A stretch of 33,430 nt of DNA, from positions 1-33,430 of the forward strand of contig JABARH010000052.1 of NCBI GenBank assembly GCA_019187665.1, written 5' to 3'. Positions 15,150 to 22,790 of this stretch are shown here, one piece after another (position 1 is the stretch's first letter; each line of letters starts with the position of its first letter). Source of the DNA: Anaerolineales bacterium. Its GTDB lineage: Bacteria; Chloroflexota; Anaerolineae; Anaerolineales; Villigracilaceae. A program made the translations under genes and the position numbers. Under the pieces are notes generated by a model. That model had not been told where the DNA came from. It saw nothing but the letters and a program-made list of their open reading frames with translations, and did no database searches.

Positions 15150-16457
15150 CTATTCTGCGGCAACAGCGACTTTATCTACAAACGATGGATCGTGGGCTTG
15201 CTTTTTGAACGCGCCGACGTCAATGCGCGAGAGCATGATCGCGGCGGCGAGCAACATCGCCGCTTCGATGCCGAACACGACGAGATACCCGCTCAATGCC
15301 TGACCTGTGATCCGAGTCGCCACATCCGCAACGACTCCCGCCATCAGCAGACCTGTGAGGCGCGAGAGTCCGTTCGAGAAGCCCCACGCGCCGATGTATA
15401 AGCCAACTTTTTCGGGGACGGTTAATTCAAACATCAACGCGAGATTCGCAACAGTGGAAATGCCTGTGCCGAATCCCAACAGCGTGATGCCGATATAGAA
15501 AAGAGACAATGATGCCATCAGTCCACTGGCGATGACGATGAGGAATCCTGCCAACGCGCCGAGGTTGCCGATCTGCGCGATGACTTTTTTGTTCACGCGT
15601 CCTTCCATGAAGCCCGCGACAATGAATGCAACCAATGTGAACGTACTGCTGATGGACACGATGCGCGAAGTCTGTTCGAGGGTCATGTCGAAGGCTTGCG
15701 CGCCGAACGGTTCGAGGAGAACGTCTTGTCCGAGGATCGCGGCGAGGAGCAGTAAAAGGTAAACGAAGAATATTTTTGCGACGCGATTCTCTTTGATCGC
15801 GGAGACGATTTCTTTGAGCGTGTAATTTTCGGAGTGCGGACTTAAGTCCGCATTCCCGTTTGCGGACCTCTCAAGATTGAAGAGCCCGAGCAAGCCCAAC
15901 GTCAGGGCTGAAGCGGCGACGAGGGTGAAGGCGCGCGTCAACGCTTCGGGAGTGTACGTCGGCACCATGTGGCTGAGCGTGATCCCCGTCGCGATCAGAC
16001 CGATGACCATCACGAAGAACATGGTGGCGATCGTCGCGCCGCGTCCCTTTTGCCCTGAGACTTCGGTGGCGAGTGAAAAATACGAAACGGCGGAGAGGTT
16101 GTAACCCATGCCCCACGCGCCGAACGCGAGGATGCCGACGATGATTCCCAGTGTGAAGTTGTTGCTGATGAGGATCGCAACTTGCGGCGCGACGGCGACT
16201 CCGATCACGCAGAGGAGAAGCCCTGCAAAAATATACGGCGTGCGGCGATAGCCGAAGATAGGATTGCGGTCGGAGAACGAGCCGATGGCAACTTGAATCG
16301 GCGCGAGTAAATATGGAAAGATCGCAAGGAGCGTGAAGAGGGTTTTTGAAAAACCGAGATCGAAGATCATCACGCGGTTGAGCGTGCTGTTGATCGGCAC
16401 GAGCGTGATCGCAACCGCAGTGTGGATGAGGGCAAGTTGGAGGCGTTTGAGGAACAT
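15150..16457 (-). CDS. BCD/PucC-like major facilitator family carrier
   Basis: The 435-residue protein has about 12 membrane segments. The N-terminal region (LQLALIHTAVAITLVPINSTLNRVMI, then FPYLLAPIQVAIGSFSD and FGYRRTPYIFAGLLL) follows the bacteriochlorophyll-delivery (PucC/LhaA) MFS pattern, with NSTLNRVM and YRRTPYI as key motifs. In phototrophs such proteins help assemble light-harvesting complexes. No other photosynthesis gene is present here, so the substrate is open; it may carry another amphipathic compound. I start at 16457, where AAAGGC lies upstream, rather than at 16514. The DUF6391 gene follows by 29 nt. Confidence 0.85.
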   Translation of the reverse strand: MFLKRLQLALIHTAVAITLVPINSTLNRVMIFDLGFSKTLFTLLAIFPYLLAPIQVAIGSFSDRNPIFGYRRTPYIFAGLLLCVIGVAVAPQVAILISNNFTLGIIVGILAFGAWGMGYNLSAVSYFSLATEVSGQKGRGATIATMFFVMVIGLIATGITLSHMVPTYTPEALTRAFTLVAASALTLGLLGLFNLERSANGNADLSPHSENYTLKEIVSAIKENRVAKIFFVYLLLLLAAILGQDVLLEPFGAQAFDMTLEQTSRIVSISSTFTLVAFIVAGFMEGRVNKKVIAQIGNLGALAGFLIVIASGLMASLSLFYIGITLLGFGTGISTVANLALMFELTVPEKVGLYIGAWGFSNGLSRLTGLLMAGVVADVATRITGQALSGYLVVFGIEAAMLLAAAIMLSRIDVGAFKKQAHDPSFVDKVAVAAE

Positions 16458-16671
16458 GGAAGCCTTTGGCAGTCGGGATTGTTTTGCCAGGCCCGTTGGC
16501 TGGCAAATTAACACGCCCTATTATATGAAGATGTGAGATGCGGTCAATGCAAATTTTGACGGGAGCGGGCGCGTTCGAGAACGTCGCTTGCGAAGGGAAA
16601 GGGTGAGGGAGGTTGTGTGCTTTCAAGCCAAACTGCGTAAGGTGAGTTAATTAACCGATGGTGCATAGTTT

Positions 16672-16727
16672 CAGCACCGCAACTTTCAAGTTGCGCCCGC
16701 GAAGCGCAAGATAAATCTTGCGGTACT
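16672..16727. repeat. Interspersed palindromic element, CAGYACCGCAA...TTGCGGTACTG family
   Basis: The element begins cagcaccgcaa, contains the short palindromes aacttt/caagtt and gcaagataaatcttgc, and ends ttgcggtact, so its ends are inverted copies. Relatives are at 25774-25816 (shorter, inverted) and 27811-27925 (expanded). It lies in the 312-bp gap 16458-16769 between the PucC-like gene and recN; apart from this element I see no gene in the gap. Confidence 0.75.
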
Positions 16728-16769
16728 TCTTTTCGGAAACGACAGTCTGGCATATCCCCCGTACGCTTT

Positions 16770-18506
16770 TTATTTTTTACCATCCTTCATCATTTGCCTC
16801 GCGGTCTGCATGATCTCGTTGGCAGATTGGAGAGTGCCCTCGCCGACGTCGCCGAGCATTTGGGCGAGTTCGAGCAGGCGCGGTTCGCCGTCCAGTTTTT
16901 CCACGCGGGTGAGGGTGCGATTCTTTTGGATCTGTTTTTGCACCTGGTAATGTTGTTCGCCGAAGGCGGCAAGTTGCGGAAGATGCGTAACGCAAAAGAC
17001 CTGGTGGTTGCGCGCCAGATGCCAGAGTTTGTAGCCGACGATCAGACCGACGCGCCCGCCGATGCCCTGGTCAATTTCGTCGAAGATGAGGCTGGGCACT
17101 TCGTCGGCGCGGGCAAGGATATTTTTGAGTCCGAGCATCAGGCGCGAGGTCTCGCCGCCGGATGCGATCTTTGCGAGCGGTTTGAGTCCCTCGCCGGGAT
17201 TGGGCGCGACCATGAATTCGACGCGGTCGAATCCGTTGTGATCGAAGGCGGCGCGCGTCCCGTCCGCGAGGGGCAGTCCGTTCGGGTCGGGCTTGAACTG
17301 GAAGTCCACGCCAAAACTGGCGGCGGACATTTTCAAGTCGTCGAGTTCGGTTTCGATGGCGCGGCTTAATGTCTCGGCGGAGTGTTTGCGTTTGTCGGAA
17401 AGTTTGACGGCTTGCGCGGCGAGTTTGTCGAGCAGTTTCGATTCCTGCAAGGTCAGGGCTTCGATGCGCTCGCTGGCATTGGAGAGCGTTTCGAGTTGCC
17501 TGCGCGCCTCGACGCCGTATTGATTGACGGCTTCGATGTTTCCGCCGTATTTGCGCGTGAGTTGAAAAATGAGGTTGAGCCGCTCCTCTGCGAAGTCAAG
17601 TCGTTTCGGGTTGAACTCGATCTCTTCGAGGTAGTCGCGCAGTTCGCTGGTCAGGTCAGTGAGGTTTTCGAGCATGAGGTTGGCGCGTTCCGCCAGGTCC
17701 GCTTTGGAGGGGTCGGTCTTCGCCAGCACATACAATGCCTGCGAGGCTTGACCCAGCAGGTCGGAGGCGGCGGAGGCGTCGGGGGTCGATTCGTCGAGCA
17801 GGGCAATCGCCTCCTGCGCGTGCTGTGCGAGGGATTCGGCGTTGGCGAGCCGGTCGCGTTCTTTGCGCAGTTCCTCGTCTTCGCCTTTTTTTAATTTTGC
17901 GGCTTCGATCTCTTCGGCGGCGAAGGTCAGCATGTCGGCGCGGCGCGCGGCGTCATTTTGTGCGGCGCGCAGGTCGGTCAGTTCGCGGCGCAGGTCAAGG
18001 ATCGCGTGATAGGTTTTACGGTAGTCAGCCAGCGGGGAGGCAATGTCGGCATAACGGTCGAGCAGTCCCAGGTGCGCGCGAGGGTCGAGCAGGGACAGAT
18101 GTTCGGACTGTCCATGAATGTCAATGAGGCGCGCGCCAACTTCACGAAGCAGGGATAGGTTGACGGTGCGTCCGTTGAGGCGCGCGATGGAGCGTCCTTC
18201 GCGGCGCACCTCGCGCGTCAACGTGACGTGGTTCGGGTCGTCCATTAACTCTTCGCGCTGGAGAATCTCCGTCACTGTTTCCTTCGCGGAGCCTTTAAGG
18301 GCAAACGTCCCCTCGACGAACGCCGCATCGGAATCGGAGCGGATGACAGTTGCGTCGGCGCGCCCGCCGATCAGCATGACGACCGCGTCGAGGATGATGG
18401 ATTTGCCCGCGCCGGTTTCGCCGGTCAGGGTGATCAGCCCGGAGGTGAAGCGCAGGTCGAGGCGGTCTATGATGGCGAAGTTCTGGATACGGAGTTCGGT
18501 GAGCAT
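16770..18506 (-). CDS. recN: DNA repair protein RecN
   Basis: The 578-residue protein is an SMC-like ATPase involved in double-strand break repair. Walker A is GETGAGKS (residues 29-36), followed by the RecN-type SDSDAAFVEGTF and the motif NHVTLTREVRREGRSIARLNG. A central coiled coil with many Glu/Arg/Leu (about 150-370) separates the heads. The signature IASGGETSRLMLGLK and Walker B SLIFDEIDQGIGG are intact. Length is normal. It is the last gene of a leftward cluster beginning with nadK, only 4 nt after the zinc-finger membrane gene. The nadK-recN neighbourhood is common in bacteria. Confidence 0.97.
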   Translation of the reverse strand: MLTELRIQNFAIIDRLDLRFTSGLITLTGETGAGKSIILDAVVMLIGGRADATVIRSDSDAAFVEGTFALKGSAKETVTEILQREELMDDPNHVTLTREVRREGRSIARLNGRTVNLSLLREVGARLIDIHGQSEHLSLLDPRAHLGLLDRYADIASPLADYRKTYHAILDLRRELTDLRAAQNDAARRADMLTFAAEEIEAAKLKKGEDEELRKERDRLANAESLAQHAQEAIALLDESTPDASAASDLLGQASQALYVLAKTDPSKADLAERANLMLENLTDLTSELRDYLEEIEFNPKRLDFAEERLNLIFQLTRKYGGNIEAVNQYGVEARRQLETLSNASERIEALTLQESKLLDKLAAQAVKLSDKRKHSAETLSRAIETELDDLKMSAASFGVDFQFKPDPNGLPLADGTRAAFDHNGFDRVEFMVAPNPGEGLKPLAKIASGGETSRLMLGLKNILARADEVPSLIFDEIDQGIGGRVGLIVGYKLWHLARNHQVFCVTHLPQLAAFGEQHYQVQKQIQKNRTLTRVEKLDGEPRLLELAQMLGDVGEGTLQSANEIMQTARQMMKDGKK

Positions 18507-18510
18507 AAAT

Positions 18511-19071
18511 TTATCTTCTGAAAATTAAACCGGAGAATTGTGAATAGGCGGCGGGCGCGGCGAGGACGAGGTAAACAATCTGCCAGAACAAAGGACCGAA
18601 GGAAAAAATTCCGACCGACGGGTTGGCGGAGGCGTAGCTGGATGCGGTCATCACGCCGCCGAAGCCGAGCACAAGAATCATCGGCAGGGCGCCGAGAATG
18701 ATGCTTGCCCCAAAAAGGAAGTTGAGCCATTTGGAATGACGCCCCTTCACAAAACGGCGGGCGATATTGCCGATGGTGACGCCCGCCAGGGGCGCGAGGG
18801 GAATGGCAAGGAACCAGATAAATGAAGTGACGATCGAAACAAGCACGGATGCGATCCCAGAAAGGATCGCGCCGGTGAAAAAGACGATCACGTAATCGGA
18901 CCATTGTGCCGTGTCGAAAATTTTCTGTTGCCCACGGACGCATTCCTTACAGCGATAGCCGGTCGGGGTGCGGATGGCGCACGAAACGCAGATGGGGCGC
19001 TCGCAATTGTTACAGCGCAACACGGTTGGGCGGGTCGGGTGAACGTAGCAGGTGAGGGTGGAGTCGGTCAT
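18511..19071 (-). CDS. B-box-type zinc-finger membrane protein
   Basis: This 186-residue protein starts with a zinc-binding module: TCYVHPTRPTVLRCNNCERPICVSCAIRTPTGYRCKEC, an ordered Cys/His set like bacterial B-box zinc fingers. About four membrane segments follow (VIVFFTGAILSGIASVLVSIV, FIWFLAIPLAPLAGVTIG, NFLFGASIILGALPMILVLGF, FGPLFWQIVYLVLAAPAA). The finger is therefore likely cytoplasmic and membrane-tethered. The function is unknown. It sits between nadK (48 nt) and recN (4 nt). The region just upstream has a short heptamer-like remnant (cggttatcagtcgg). Confidence 0.85.
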   Translation of the reverse strand: MTDSTLTCYVHPTRPTVLRCNNCERPICVSCAIRTPTGYRCKECVRGQQKIFDTAQWSDYVIVFFTGAILSGIASVLVSIVTSFIWFLAIPLAPLAGVTIGNIARRFVKGRHSKWLNFLFGASIILGALPMILVLGFGGVMTASSYASANPSVGIFSFGPLFWQIVYLVLAAPAAYSQFSGLIFRR

Positions 19072-19119
19072 CGGTTATCAGTCGGAAGTGGGCAGAGATT
19101 GAGGTTCTGTTTTCGAGAT

Positions 19120-19971
19120 TCAAATTGAATTTTGATGCATGTGCGCGGTGAGGTTGCGATAGAAGTAGCCGGGGTCGCCGAAGCGGACAAATTTTGCCGC
19201 GTATTCGGAAGCGCGCACATCTACATGGTCATCCTGTTCCAGGCCGACGGGTTCCTGTCCGTCCACGCTGAGGATGGTATTCTCACCTTGAATGAGGATG
19301 TTGATGGAGGAGCCCTCCGAGAGGACGACGGCGCGGTTCACCGAAAGATGCGCGGCGATCGGGACGAGCAGAATATTACGCAATTCGGGCGGCAGGATCG
19401 GTCCTCCGGCCGCGAGCGCGTACGCGGTGGAGCCGGTCGGGGTGGAGGCGATCAACCCGTCGGCGACGTAGGTGGTGAGCAGGCGCCCGTCCACGTTGAC
19501 AGAGAGGCGCACCGGGCGCAGGTATTGCCCGCGGCTGACGGCGGCTTCGTTCAACGCGTGCAAGACACTGCGGCTTTCTCCGGCGCGCATGTGTTCCACG
19601 CGCAGCATCATGCGCGACTCCATCCAACTGTCGCCGCGCAGCATCTGGTCGAGCATGGCGCGGCAATCCTTGTGTTCCACTTGAATTAAAAATCCCAACC
19701 GGCCGAGATTGATGCCCAGAATCGGAACGTTCGCGGGGCCGCAGAGATGCCCGGCGCGTAAGATGGTGCCATCGCCGCCGAGGGCGATCAGCAGGTCGAA
19801 CTCACCCTGCTTGAGACGTTTGCGGAGGGTCTCATCATAAAGCGAGCCGGTCGGGGCGGCGATCCCTTTTTCCCGCAGGTAGGCGGCGACCCCGTTCGCT
19901 TCATGGAGCGCCTCGGGCATTTTTGGGTGAACGGCCACCACCGGTCGGTGAGGCAGGAACGGTTCAAGCAT
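19120..19971 (-). CDS. nadK: NAD kinase
   Basis: The 283-residue enzyme phosphorylates NAD to NADP. It has the ATP-binding GGDGTIL (residues 65-71), NLGRLGFL in the next motif, and the NAD-site signature DGLIASTPTGSTAYALAAGGPI. The C-terminal segment VDGQEPVGL closes the fold as usual. A TTG at 19980 is possible, but I choose the ATG at 19971, which gives a normal N-terminus. TATAAT lies eight bases before the ATG and no Shine-Dalgarno is seen. It leads the cluster of the zinc-finger membrane gene and recN. Confidence 0.96.
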   Translation of the reverse strand: MLEPFLPHRPVVAVHPKMPEALHEANGVAAYLREKGIAAPTGSLYDETLRKRLKQGEFDLLIALGGDGTILRAGHLCGPANVPILGINLGRLGFLIQVEHKDCRAMLDQMLRGDSWMESRMMLRVEHMRAGESRSVLHALNEAAVSRGQYLRPVRLSVNVDGRLLTTYVADGLIASTPTGSTAYALAAGGPILPPELRNILLVPIAAHLSVNRAVVLSEGSSINILIQGENTILSVDGQEPVGLEQDDHVDVRASEYAAKFVRFGDPGYFYRNLTAHMHQNSI

Positions 19972-19979
19972 ATAGAACA

Positions 19980-19985
19980 ATTATA
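19980..19985 (-). promoter_or_regulatory. -10 box of nadK, leaderless arrangement
   Basis: TATAAT on the minus strand ends 8 nt before the ATG at 19971. There is no Shine-Dalgarno in between. The -35 is not recognisable. Confidence 0.55.
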
Positions 19986-20039
19986 CTATTTTCGTCTGTC
20001 TGGTAGTCGGGCAGTTTGGGTGATGTGACCGCTGGCGAT

Positions 20040-20555
20040 CTAAGCCAGTTTTTGTTCGCACATTTTCCGAAACCCGCATTTGAGGCAGCGCGCCGGTTCG
20101 TTATGCGAGCAGTTGATCTCTGCGCGATTCTCGTCGCGGCGCATTTCGGCCAGCAGGTCGAGCAGGGAGGATTCGAGGGCCGGGGTAAAGTCTACGGCGA
20201 AGTTGCGCTGGGGATAGTGGATGATTCCATAGGGCGGGCGTTTTTTGTAGATTTTTTCCACGAGCATGCAATACGCCGCGAGTTGATAGATGTGCGAATC
20301 GTACGGCGACTCGGGTGTGCGCCCGCTCTTGACCTCGACCGGAATGATCTGTCCATTTTGCTGGATGAGGTAATCGGGCTTGCCGGTTAAGCCAAGTTCG
20401 CGGCTAAATAGCGGTTCCGCCAACGGCGCGCCCCAGGCGCGCGTGTCGGTGTAGATGACGCGCCCGCCCGGCAGGCCGGCGTGCGCCTGCTGGCGATTGG
20501 ATCGCCAGAAGAGATAGAGGGCGAGCAGGATGAGGAAGAGGGCGAGGTAGAGCAT
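20040..20555 (-). CDS. Membrane-anchored C-terminal half of a split Cas4-like PD-(D/E)XK nuclease
   Basis: The 171-residue protein starts with a membrane helix (MLYLALFLILLALYLFW). The rest matches the C-terminal two-thirds of Cas4/Dna2-type nucleases: ELGLTGKPDYLI (first Asp), IIPVEVKSGRTP (the E-x-K core), HIYQLAAYCMLVE (the QxxxY motif), YGIIHYPQRNF, and a C-terminal Cys set CSHNEPARCLKCGFRKMC, as in the Fe-S clamp. The N-terminal Cys motif of Cas4 is missing here but occurs in the protein at 20756-20995. There is no Shine-Dalgarno; a heptamer array begins 15 nt before the ATG. No other cas gene is nearby. Confidence 0.8.
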   Translation of the reverse strand: MLYLALFLILLALYLFWRSNRQQAHAGLPGGRVIYTDTRAWGAPLAEPLFSRELGLTGKPDYLIQQNGQIIPVEVKSGRTPESPYDSHIYQLAAYCMLVEKIYKKRPPYGIIHYPQRNFAVDFTPALESSLLDLLAEMRRDENRAEINCSHNEPARCLKCGFRKMCEQKLA

Positions 20556-20570
20556 GGCGTTCAGTGAGGG

Positions 20571-20661
20571 GGTGCGAGGTGCGAGGTGCGAGTTATGGGT
20601 TACGGGTTACGCCTTACGGGTTACGGGTTACGGGTTACGGGTTACGGGTTACGGGTTACGG
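20571..20661. repeat. Heptamer tandem array, GTTACGG type, 13 units
   Basis: Three ggtgcga units are followed by ten gttacgg-type units, all 7 bases, uninterrupted. It abuts the octamer array at 20664, repeating the heptamer-then-octamer order seen at 14314-14630. Confidence 0.95.
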
Positions 20662-20663
20662 GT

Positions 20664-20755
20664 CTACGTGTGTACGTGTGTACGTGTGTACATGTCTACG
20701 TGTGTACGTGTGTACATGTCTACATGTCTACGTATCTACGTGTCTACGTGTGTAT
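20664..20755. repeat. Octamer tandem array, [C/G]TACRTGT, 11 units
   Basis: Eleven 8-base units (20664-20751) of the same octamer as at 14415 are followed by a degenerate gtatctac. That last copy contains the TAG stop of the leftward ORF at 20756-20995. Confidence 0.95.
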
Positions 20756-20995
20756 CTACCCAACCAACGCGTTGACAAAAAAGATCGTGAGCAAGACCAA
20801 TGCCAGGAGGAATAGAATCAAGCCCAACGTCCGCGTGAGAGACGCGGCGAGGACAGCGCGTCCGTGCGCGCGATGGAGAGTCGTCCCGGCGTTGAGGTCG
20901 GCCTGGTTGGCGGATTCGACTCCCTGCTGGTGATAATGCCAGGCGCGGCGGCAATAGAGATAGGTCCCGATCTCGGAGGCGCGGATAATTCGCAT
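20756..20995 (-). CDS. Membrane-anchored N-terminal half of a split Cas4-like nuclease
   Basis: The 79-residue protein begins IRASEIGTYLYCRRAWHY, the N-terminal Cys motif of Cas4 (usually YCPRR/K), followed by LNAGTTLHRAHGRAV, which carries the His of the nuclease active site. It ends in a membrane helix (LGLILFLLALVLLTIFFVNAL) and stops at a TAG formed by the last octamer repeat. Together with 20040-20555 it supplies all Cas4 motifs in order. TAGAAT lies six bases before the ATG and no Shine-Dalgarno is visible. It may be a functional partner, or the 5' half of a gene broken by repeat growth. Confidence 0.75.
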   Translation of the reverse strand: MRIIRASEIGTYLYCRRAWHYHQQGVESANQADLNAGTTLHRAHGRAVLAASLTRTLGLILFLLALVLLTIFFVNALVG

Positions 20996-21001
20996 GATGA
21001 A

Positions 21002-21007
21002 ATTCTA
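21002..21007 (-). promoter_or_regulatory. Possible -10 box before the Cas4-like N-half
   Basis: TAGAAT on the minus strand ends six bases before the ATG at 20995. Without a Shine-Dalgarno, this again suggests a leaderless start. Confidence 0.4.
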
Positions 21008-21028
21008 TCGCAATTAACGGTATCGCAC

Positions 21029-21034
21029 TATAAT
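21029..21034 (+). promoter_or_regulatory. Probable -10 box of the peptide transporter operon
   Basis: A consensus TATAAT lies 42 nt before the ATG of the substrate-binding protein gene and is oriented towards it. No convincing -35 is seen at 16-18 bases. Confidence 0.5.
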
Positions 21035-21076
21035 CAAACAAGTCGGTATTCAACTCATTCACCAAAGGAGAATGAC

Positions 21077-22717
21077 ATGAAACGTATTCTTGCACTGGCA
21101 ATGACCATTGCCTTCCTGCTCGCCGCGTGCGGACCGTCTGGAGGAGGGGGCGGCACGGTACGAATCGGCTGGGCGGGCAGCCCCGACACGCTCAACGTGG
21201 GCGCGGCGGTGCTGACAGAGGCGTACACGATCTTCGAACTGGTGTACGACTCGATCTATGAACTGAACCTCGATGGTTCGTTCTCGCTGGCGCTGGCCGA
21301 AAGCGTGGAGCGTTCGGATGACGGCCTGGTTTACACGTATAAACTTCACAAGGGGGTTGAGTTCAGCGACGGCAAACCGTTGACCGCCAAAGACGTTAAA
21401 TTCACCTACGACTTCTACAAAGCCCACGAAGATTTTCCCTATTTGAACGCGTACACTGCCTATATCGAATCCACCGAAGCGCCCGACGATTACACGGTTG
21501 TGGTGACGTTGAGCGAGGCGATCCCCAACATCGAGAGTCAGTTGGTGTACATGTACGTTCTGCCCGAACATATCTGGGCGCAATATGCCGAGGGCGCGGC
21601 CGCGACCGAATTTGAGAATGTGGAAATGATCGGTTCGGGCCCGTTCCAGATGGTGGAATACAAACCGAATGAGTTCGTTCACCTGAAGGCAAACAAGAGT
21701 CACTTCCTGCAGCCGCCCAAGGTGGACGAGGTGATCTTCCAGACCTTCGAGAGCCAGGATGTTCTCGTGCAGGCCCTCAAAAGCGGACAGGTGGACATGA
21801 TCACCGAGATGCCCGCCACCGCCGTCGAGTCGCTTAAGAGCGACCCGAACATCAAAGTGGTGACTGGCGCGCCGTTTGCGCCTGGCGTTTCAGACATCAT
21901 CTTCAACCAGGTCAGCGCGGAAAATTGTCCCACCGACGCGGGCGGACTTTGCACAGGCCATCCCGCGCTGCAAGACCGCAACGTGCGCCTCGCGCTCTCG
22001 CACGCCACCGACAAACAAAAACTGGTTGACGTGATCCTGCTCGGCTACGGCGCTCTCGGGACCACGCTCATCCCCGACGGATTGGGCATGTGGTACAACA
22101 ACACGATCAAGGATTATTCCTTCGACGTGGCGGAGGCGAATCGCATCCTCGATGAGGCAGGATACAAAGACTCCGACGGCGACGGCGTGCGTGAAATGCC
22201 CGACGGCTCGCGGCCCCTGACCTTCCGCCTGCAATGGCCCTCAGACAGCATTGACGCGCCGCGCATGGCCGAAATGCTGGCAGAGATGTGGAAGGAAGTG
22301 GGCGTGGCGACCGAACCCTCCGCAGTGGACCCCGACGCGCTGACCGCGGCCTGCTGCCCCGCCTTCGACTTCGACATCATCCTGTGGGGCTGGGGTTCCG
22401 ACCCCGACCCGAGCCTGCTGCTGGGCGTGATGACCAGCGCCGAAATTTCCACTGGCTCCAGCGAGTCGGGCTACTCGAATCCCGAATACGACGCGCTCTA
22501 CGACCAGCAGTCCACCGAACTCGATTTGCAGAAGCGCATCGCCATCGTCCATCAGATGCAGCAGATCGTCTTCGATGACGTGGTTTACATCATCCCCTAC
22601 TACGAACAGGCAATTCAAGCCTATCGCGTGGACCGCTTCAGCGGCTGGCTGACCGACTTCCCGAAAGTGGAACTCTCGGACACCAGTTCGCTGGTTGTGA
22701 TCGAAGCCGTGAAGTAA
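21077..22717 (+). CDS. Peptide/nickel ABC transporter substrate-binding lipoprotein (SBP_bac_5 family)
   Basis: The 546-residue protein begins with a lipoprotein signal (MKRILALAMTIAFLLAAC). It matches the oligopeptide-binding family: SPDTLNVGAAVLTEAYTIFELVYD, LAESVERSDDGLVYTYKLHKGVEFSDGKPLTAKDVKFTYDF, MIGSGPFQMVEYKPNEF, and the later RNVRLALSHATDKQKLVD. It should capture peptides or a related solute outside the membrane for the permeases downstream. An internal DSDGDGVREMPDGS is a possible calcium-binding loop common in these proteins. AAAGGAG lies just before the ATG at 21077; an upstream extension to 20864 is not supported. A GC hairpin follows its stop. Confidence 0.95.
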   Translation: MKRILALAMTIAFLLAACGPSGGGGGTVRIGWAGSPDTLNVGAAVLTEAYTIFELVYDSIYELNLDGSFSLALAESVERSDDGLVYTYKLHKGVEFSDGKPLTAKDVKFTYDFYKAHEDFPYLNAYTAYIESTEAPDDYTVVVTLSEAIPNIESQLVYMYVLPEHIWAQYAEGAAATEFENVEMIGSGPFQMVEYKPNEFVHLKANKSHFLQPPKVDEVIFQTFESQDVLVQALKSGQVDMITEMPATAVESLKSDPNIKVVTGAPFAPGVSDIIFNQVSAENCPTDAGGLCTGHPALQDRNVRLALSHATDKQKLVDVILLGYGALGTTLIPDGLGMWYNNTIKDYSFDVAEANRILDEAGYKDSDGDGVREMPDGSRPLTFRLQWPSDSIDAPRMAEMLAEMWKEVGVATEPSAVDPDALTAACCPAFDFDIILWGWGSDPDPSLLLGVMTSAEISTGSSESGYSNPEYDALYDQQSTELDLQKRIAIVHQMQQIVFDDVVYIIPYYEQAIQAYRVDRFSGWLTDFPKVELSDTSSLVVIEAVK

Positions 22718-22731
22718 ATTGTCTTTCCCTC

Positions 22732-22769
22732 GCCCCGCCCCCTCTCCCATCGGAAGAGGGGCGCGGGGC
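22732..22769. repeat. GC-rich hairpin between substrate-binding protein and permease genes
   Basis: GCCCCG-c-CCCCTCT pairs with AGAGGGG-cg-CGGGGC around a short loop. It belongs to the same CCCTC...GAGGG family as the hairpin at 23-64. There is no T-tail, so it more likely stabilises the upstream message or lowers read-through to the permeases than terminates. Confidence 0.6.
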
Positions 22770-22790
22770 TGATGGATTTTAGGACATCTC

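Noticed and set aside
15150..16457. Evidence that the organism is phototrophic
   Set aside because: One PucC-like carrier is not enough; such carriers occur in genomes without photosynthesis genes.
20040..20995. CRISPR-Cas locus suggested by the Cas4-like domain
   Set aside because: There is no array and no other cas gene; solitary Cas4-like nucleases exist outside CRISPR systems.
20864..21076. 71-residue N-terminal extension of the substrate-binding protein
   Set aside because: It would precede the signal peptide and overlap the promoter. The ATG at 21077 has a strong ribosome site and lipobox.
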